A stretch of 64,000 bases of DNA from Parafrankia irregularis (lineage in GTDB: Bacteria; Actinomycetota; Actinomycetes; Frankiales; Frankiaceae), in contig NZ_FAOZ01000012.1 of assembly GCF_001536285.1 (NCBI RefSeq), positions 62,001-126,000 of the forward strand, in the 5' to 3' direction. The notes under the pieces are model-generated. The model saw only the letters and a list, made by a program, of their open reading frames with translations. It was not told the DNA's origin and ran no database searches. The position numbers and the translations under genes are program-made. Positions 60,184-64,000 of the stretch are shown here, piece by piece. Positions within the stretch are counted from its first letter, which is position 1, and every line of letters starts with the position of its first letter.

Positions 60184-62676
60184 TTATACGAGCGCCGGGC
60201 CGTGTCTTCGACGTCCTTGCCTTGCACGGTCGTAGAGCGGGCCTTCCCCGAGCTGGCAGCCGTCGGCGGCGAGTCGGTGTTCCTGCCGCTCGCCGCGGAC
60301 GGCGGGGGCGATCACGGTGAGACCACGCCGGATGGCGGCGCCTACCAGGGCGGACCGGATCGTGTCCGCCAGCGTCGGGTCGCCTTCGCCACCGCCCCGG
60401 CTTCCGGCTCCCGCGCCGGCCGCTGCTTCGCCGGCGTCACGATTGGCGGGTACCTCACCGTCCACGCTGGTGAGGGCCGCGTCGAGGCGGATGATGTCGA
60501 TGGGCAGCAGACGCAGCAGGCGCAGTGTGGCGGCGTCGCCGGCCGCTTCGGTGAGGGCGCACCGGACACCGCTGCGGCGCAGCTGGCCGAGCACGTTCCG
60601 GGCCGCGACGAGGTCACCGACCTCGGCCGCCCCGGCGCTGAACGCGGGAACGACCACGCGCGGCGGGAGCCCCCGCTCGGCGAGTGCCTCGAGGATCTCG
60701 GTGGCCATCGACGGCTCGGCGGCACGGCCCGCGGAGATCGGGACGAGCACGGCGGGGCGGTCGACATCCGCATCCACACCGGCGCAGCTGGCGTACGCCG
60801 TGTCATGGCCGAGATCCTCGCAACAACGCTGGAGCAGGAACGTGTCGATCGCCCGAGCGAGCCCGCCGCGGCCGGCCAGGCGGTACAGCCGACCGGCATC
60901 GACGCGGCCGATCTCCGGGTGGTTCCAGCATGGTCCGGCGTCGAAGGCGACGACGCGACCGTCCCTGAGGTCCACGACATCGCGGTAGACGACGTCCAAC
61001 GTCCCGTTGCCGGGCTCGCCGCGCAACGCCGCCGCGAGCTGACCACCGAGCTGTATCGGGGAGTCCGAGGCAGGCCTGCCGGCCCTCCTGACGACGAGCC
61101 CACCCCGCTTCGCACGTTTGGCCGCGTACATGGCGATGTCGGCATCCCGCAGCAGGCTGTCGGCCGTGACGGTTGTCGCCCCGTGGTCGCCCGCTCCGGG
61201 GGACAGCTCGCTGACGACGAGGCCGAGGCTGATCCCGACGGGGTAGCTGTGCTCCCCCAGGTGGAAGGGGGCCCGCATGATGTTCCCGAGCCGGCGGGCC
61301 ACCGGCTCCGGATCACCACCCGCACCGCCGAGGACGACGGCGAACTCGTCTCCGCCGAGGCGGGCGACCGTGTCCGTGTCACGGGTCCCGTGCTGGAGCC
61401 GGCCGGCGACAACCTGCAGCAGCGCGTCGCCCACGGAGTGCCCGAGGTTGTCGTTGATCTGTTTGAAGTCGTCGATGTCGCAGTACAGCACCGCGAGTCG
61501 TCGGTGGTCTCGGACGTGGGCGGCGACGGCCTGTTCCAGCCGCACGGCGAACAGCGCCCGGTTCGCCACTCCGGTGAGGGGATCGTGGAACGCCTGATGG
61601 TGCAGTTCGCGTCGGCTGCTGTCCACCAGGGAGAGCAGGCGGGCGTTCTCGCCGATCGTCGCCAGCTGCCGGCAGACGAGGAACACCAGCAGGCCGATCA
61701 GGCCGAAGAAGTCGAGCTCATCGGCCCGCGCGCCGGTGGCGAGCCGGGTGAGGGTGACCGCTCCGGCCGCGCCGAACGCGAGATACGGCAGGACGGCGCG
61801 CACGCTGAACACCCAGGTACCGGTCTGCGGGCTCGGCTCCGACGGCAGCGGTCCGGGCGGGGGCGGGACCAGCGCCGCACTGATCATGAGCAGCCAGGAG
61901 ACGAGGTAGCCGAGGTGAACCGCCGCCGGCACCACTCCGTTCGTGGCCGCGGCCAGGTACAGGTAGACGCCCATCGTCACCGACATGACGGCCATGCCCG
62001 CCGCGAGCAGTATCAGCGTCGGCAGCGACCGGGGCCGGCGGGCCGTGGCCAGCAGTGCCGCCACCACGACGAGAACCAGTCCGATCGCGATGGAGCTGAA
62101 GACGATCGCCAGGGCCGGCCTGCTCAGCGTGGTTCGGTGGACGACCGGCGCCAGCAGCGTCGACCAGGCGACGAGTGCGCCGGAACCGACGATCAGCGCA
62201 CTGTCGAGCACGGTGATCACATACCAGTGCCGGCCATGCGGCCGCGGCAGGCTGCGCGGGCCCGCCCGGGCGAGCACCAGCTCCGACGGCAGGAGCAGCA
62301 GCCCGGCGAGCGCAGGCAGGTAGGCGAGCAGGAACGTGGCATGGACGAGCTGGATCTCGTTGTAGACATCGGCGCCGTGGACGATGCCGTGCCAGGAGTT
62401 CGCCGACGCGATCAGGAAGCCGCCGAACGTGGTCAGGGCGACCAGCAGGCGCCATCGCCGGTCGTTCGCACCGGCGCGCCGCGCGGTGGACAGCAGCACC
62501 ACGGTGGCCACCAGCGTCGCCGCCGTGCAGGCCATATCGACAGCCTGAAGATCATGGGGGGCCGGCAACAGGACCACGCAGATCGTGGCAAGCAGGGCAA
62601 AAGCCCAGCAAGCCCAGCACCCGAACGCCGCCGGCCACAGCCGGCTGACCCGCCCACCGGACTCATCCATCGGCAT
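60184..62676 (-). CDS. Membrane GGDEF diguanylate cyclase with degenerate EAL domain
   Basis: An 830-residue protein. About nine N-terminal hydrophobic segments (residues 10-330) form a membrane sensor. The GGDEF domain at about 365-530 has DPLTGVANR, DIDDFKQINDNLGHSVGD and RLGGDEFAVVLGG, so the active site is intact. The following EAL-like domain (about 545-790) is degenerate: FDAGP where EAL is expected, IIRLD in place of KxD, and VIAPAVRG in place of EGVE. It therefore probably makes c-di-GMP and does not degrade it, with the EAL remnant as a regulatory part. ATG at 62676 (second ATG 62670). Confidence 0.92.
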   Translation of the reverse strand: MPMDESGGRVSRLWPAAFGCWACWAFALLATICVVLLPAPHDLQAVDMACTAATLVATVVLLSTARRAGANDRRWRLLVALTTFGGFLIASANSWHGIVHGADVYNEIQLVHATFLLAYLPALAGLLLLPSELVLARAGPRSLPRPHGRHWYVITVLDSALIVGSGALVAWSTLLAPVVHRTTLSRPALAIVFSSIAIGLVLVVVAALLATARRPRSLPTLILLAAGMAVMSVTMGVYLYLAAATNGVVPAAVHLGYLVSWLLMISAALVPPPPGPLPSEPSPQTGTWVFSVRAVLPYLAFGAAGAVTLTRLATGARADELDFFGLIGLLVFLVCRQLATIGENARLLSLVDSSRRELHHQAFHDPLTGVANRALFAVRLEQAVAAHVRDHRRLAVLYCDIDDFKQINDNLGHSVGDALLQVVAGRLQHGTRDTDTVARLGGDEFAVVLGGAGGDPEPVARRLGNIMRAPFHLGEHSYPVGISLGLVVSELSPGAGDHGATTVTADSLLRDADIAMYAAKRAKRGGLVVRRAGRPASDSPIQLGGQLAAALRGEPGNGTLDVVYRDVVDLRDGRVVAFDAGPCWNHPEIGRVDAGRLYRLAGRGGLARAIDTFLLQRCCEDLGHDTAYASCAGVDADVDRPAVLVPISAGRAAEPSMATEILEALAERGLPPRVVVPAFSAGAAEVGDLVAARNVLGQLRRSGVRCALTEAAGDAATLRLLRLLPIDIIRLDAALTSVDGEVPANRDAGEAAAGAGAGSRGGGEGDPTLADTIRSALVGAAIRRGLTVIAPAVRGERQEHRLAADGCQLGEGPLYDRARQGRRRHGPALV

Positions 62677-62867
62677 ACGTCACATCCCCGATCGGCTCGC
62701 CCCGGCCGGACGACCGTCCGGATGCCGCATCGCCAACACCGATCATCAGTATTCTAACCAACCGTGGCCAGATGAATCCTCACCGTGCCCATCGGGATGA
62801 TCCGCCCGCAGGCATCCCATCTCGAGTCCAGGGAACCCGCCCCGCCCACCTGGGGAAGCTTCGTTCG

Positions 62868-63995
62868 TCAGGGGTCCCTGCGGGCCGCGCGGGCGGTCAG
62901 GCCCGCGGAGAGCAGGTGCAGGCCGCGGGCGGTCGTCGGGTCGGCACCGGTCAGCTCGGCGATCCGGCGCAGCCGGTAGTCGAGGGTGTTCGGGTGGATG
63001 TGCAGCGCCGTGGCCGCCTCCTGGCGGCGCAGGTCGAGGGCCAGGTACGTCCGCAGTGTGCGCTGAAGATCGGGCTTGTCCTCGAGGCCGTCGAGCAGGT
63101 GCTCGATCGCCGGCAGCGCGACGCTGGGCCGGGTGAGCTGGTACTCGACCAGCAGGTCGTCAAGCTGGAACAGGCCCGGGGCGCGTTCGAGCGCCCGGGC
63201 CAGCCGCAGCAGTTCGGTGGCCTGCTCGTGGGCTTCGGGTAATCGGGCCCGGCGATCCGCCGCCGCGACCGCGACATCCACCAGGGCGCCGTCGAGCGCC
63301 TCGGCGGCCGCGGCGAGCAGGGCCGGTATCCGGTCGATGACGGCGGCACTGTCGTCGTCATCGACCGGGAGCAGGGCCGTCGCGCCGCGGCCGTCGTCGT
63401 CCACGGCGACCGGGACCGCCGGCCCGAAGCAGGTACCGAACGCCTCGTGGAGCCGCCGGGCGTAGCGGCCCGTCCGGTCCGGGGCGCCGGGCTGGCGCGC
63501 ACGGAGCACCGCCACGACGTGGGCGGCGCCGAGCACGACCCCCGCACGGTCGGCGAGGACTTCCGCGGGCGCACCGGCGAGCAGTGCTCCCACCAGCTCG
63601 CGCAGCAGCTCACGCTGCGCGGCGTGACCGGTGTTCGTGGCGGCGACGGCGCCGACGCCGGGGATGAGCATGGGCAGGAAGCGCTGGAGGAACACGGCGA
63701 CGGCGATCACGTCGTCCTCCTCGCCGGGGCCGGCGAGCCGGGCGACCTCCTCCAGGGTGATCCGCGCGCCGATGTGGTGCGCCATCAGCATGGCCTCGGA
63801 CGCCACCTCGTCCGGCGCGGACAGCGCCACCGACGGCTTCAGCAGGGCGAGCTCCGCGGGTGTCGGCAGGCGGTCCTCACGCAGGCAGCGGGCGAACAGC
63901 TCCACGCCGGCGAAGGCGAGCCCGGACAGCTCACCGTGCCCCAGCTCCGGGACGACCTGAGCGGGCGGAAGTTCCGCGATCACGGCGGAGACCAT
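62868..63995 (-). CDS. PucR/CdaR-type transcriptional regulator (5' end may extend outside)
   Basis: A 375-residue regulator. The C-terminal HTH_30 domain is clear (RTLRTYLALDLRRQEAATALHI, HPNTLDYRLRRIAEL). The central GGDEF-like regulatory domain (PVAVDDDGRGATALLPVDDD) and an N-terminal helical part (about 1-110) complete the CdaR architecture. ATG at 63995 is five bases from the window edge, and a slightly longer gene is possible. Such proteins regulate purine, sugar-diacid or aromatic catabolism; target unknown. It is followed by the GGDEF gene on the same strand. Confidence 0.85.
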   Translation of the reverse strand: MVSAVIAELPPAQVVPELGHGELSGLAFAGVELFARCLREDRLPTPAELALLKPSVALSAPDEVASEAMLMAHHIGARITLEEVARLAGPGEEDDVIAVAVFLQRFLPMLIPGVGAVAATNTGHAAQRELLRELVGALLAGAPAEVLADRAGVVLGAAHVVAVLRARQPGAPDRTGRYARRLHEAFGTCFGPAVPVAVDDDGRGATALLPVDDDDSAAVIDRIPALLAAAAEALDGALVDVAVAAADRRARLPEAHEQATELLRLARALERAPGLFQLDDLLVEYQLTRPSVALPAIEHLLDGLEDKPDLQRTLRTYLALDLRRQEAATALHIHPNTLDYRLRRIAELTGADPTTARGLHLLSAGLTARAARRDP

Positions 63996-64000
63996 CCGGC

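Noticed and set aside
60154-62757. 867-codon plus-strand frame opposite the GGDEF gene
   Set aside because: Extreme Arg/Gln/Gly composition and no family features; GGDEF is on the minus strand.

Overview
The window is high-GC actinobacterial chromosome. The pervasive C/G third-position codon use, frequent GTG starts, ATGA/GTGA stop-start overlaps, leaderless-looking promoters and gene families (EAD1/TIR/vWA-MoxR genes, LLM-type flavoenzymes, DUF664 DinB protein, PucR-type regulator, Tat-exported GMC oxidase) fit a Frankia/Pseudofrankia-like actinomycete. The genus is inference. I saw no rRNA, tRNA, CRISPR array, phage or intact insertion sequence.

Layout. 0-1.3 kb: a GAF-EAL c-di-GMP phosphodiesterase. 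1.5-8.4 kb: a four-gene minus-strand operon with 1-4 nt overlaps (EAD1-iSTAND-like protein, MoxR AAA+ ATPase, vWA-like protein, and a 789-residue effector with EAD1, class III cyclase-like and TIR domains), with a divergent EAD1-TIR gene. This looks like a vWA-MoxR conflict (immunity/cell-death) system and is the most interesting locus. 8.5-10.5 kb: a small membrane protein, a sigma-like gene and an overlapping Crp/Fnr regulator. 10.5-14 kb: TetR, P450, F420-type oxidoreductase and SnoaL-like protein. 14.3-18.1 kb: a toluene-4-monooxygenase-type di-iron monooxygenase cluster (A, B, C, D, E subunits, no reductase). 18.9-20.6 kb: a GMC (cholesterol-oxidase-like) oxidase broken by a one-base frameshift. 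20.6-26.1 kb: crotonase, truncated haemoglobin, MmyB-like regulator with divergent SDR, TetR-hydrolase pair, and an RibD-C/DHFR-like reductase.

26.3-32.7 kb: a TetR-controlled operon (MDR dehydrogenase, SnoaL-like, 3-hydroxyisobutyrate-dehydrogenase-like, SDR) and a lipoprotein substrate-binding protein. Two near-identical 19-bp operators tie the operon to the TetR gene. 32.8-42.8 kb: an acyl-CoA catabolic block (two amidohydrolases, three acyl-CoA dehydrogenases, a crotonase, an acyl-CoA ligase and a TetR). A shared 17-bp operator-like motif occurs at three places here, again at the distant amidohydrolase gene at 58.9 kb, and more weakly near 13.98 kb.

43.5-48.2 kb: membrane-anchored protein, DinB-like enzyme, two AlkP-superfamily proteins and a NERD-domain remnant. 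48.4-56.4 kb: a Ser/Thr kinase, a secreted protein with a probable type-44 toxin domain and ricin-B lectin, and a large HTH-nSTAND-WD40 protein. 56.6-64 kb: a 3-hydroxyisobutyryl-CoA-hydrolase-like protein, a membrane-anchored protein, an amidohydrolase, a GGDEF protein with degenerate EAL, and a PucR-type regulator that reaches the window edge.

Themes: catabolism of a hydrophobic or cyclic substrate (monooxygenase, P450, CoA ligase, dehydrogenases, hydratases, amidohydrolases) under several TetR regulators, mixed with regulated conflict/effector modules and c-di-GMP signalling.
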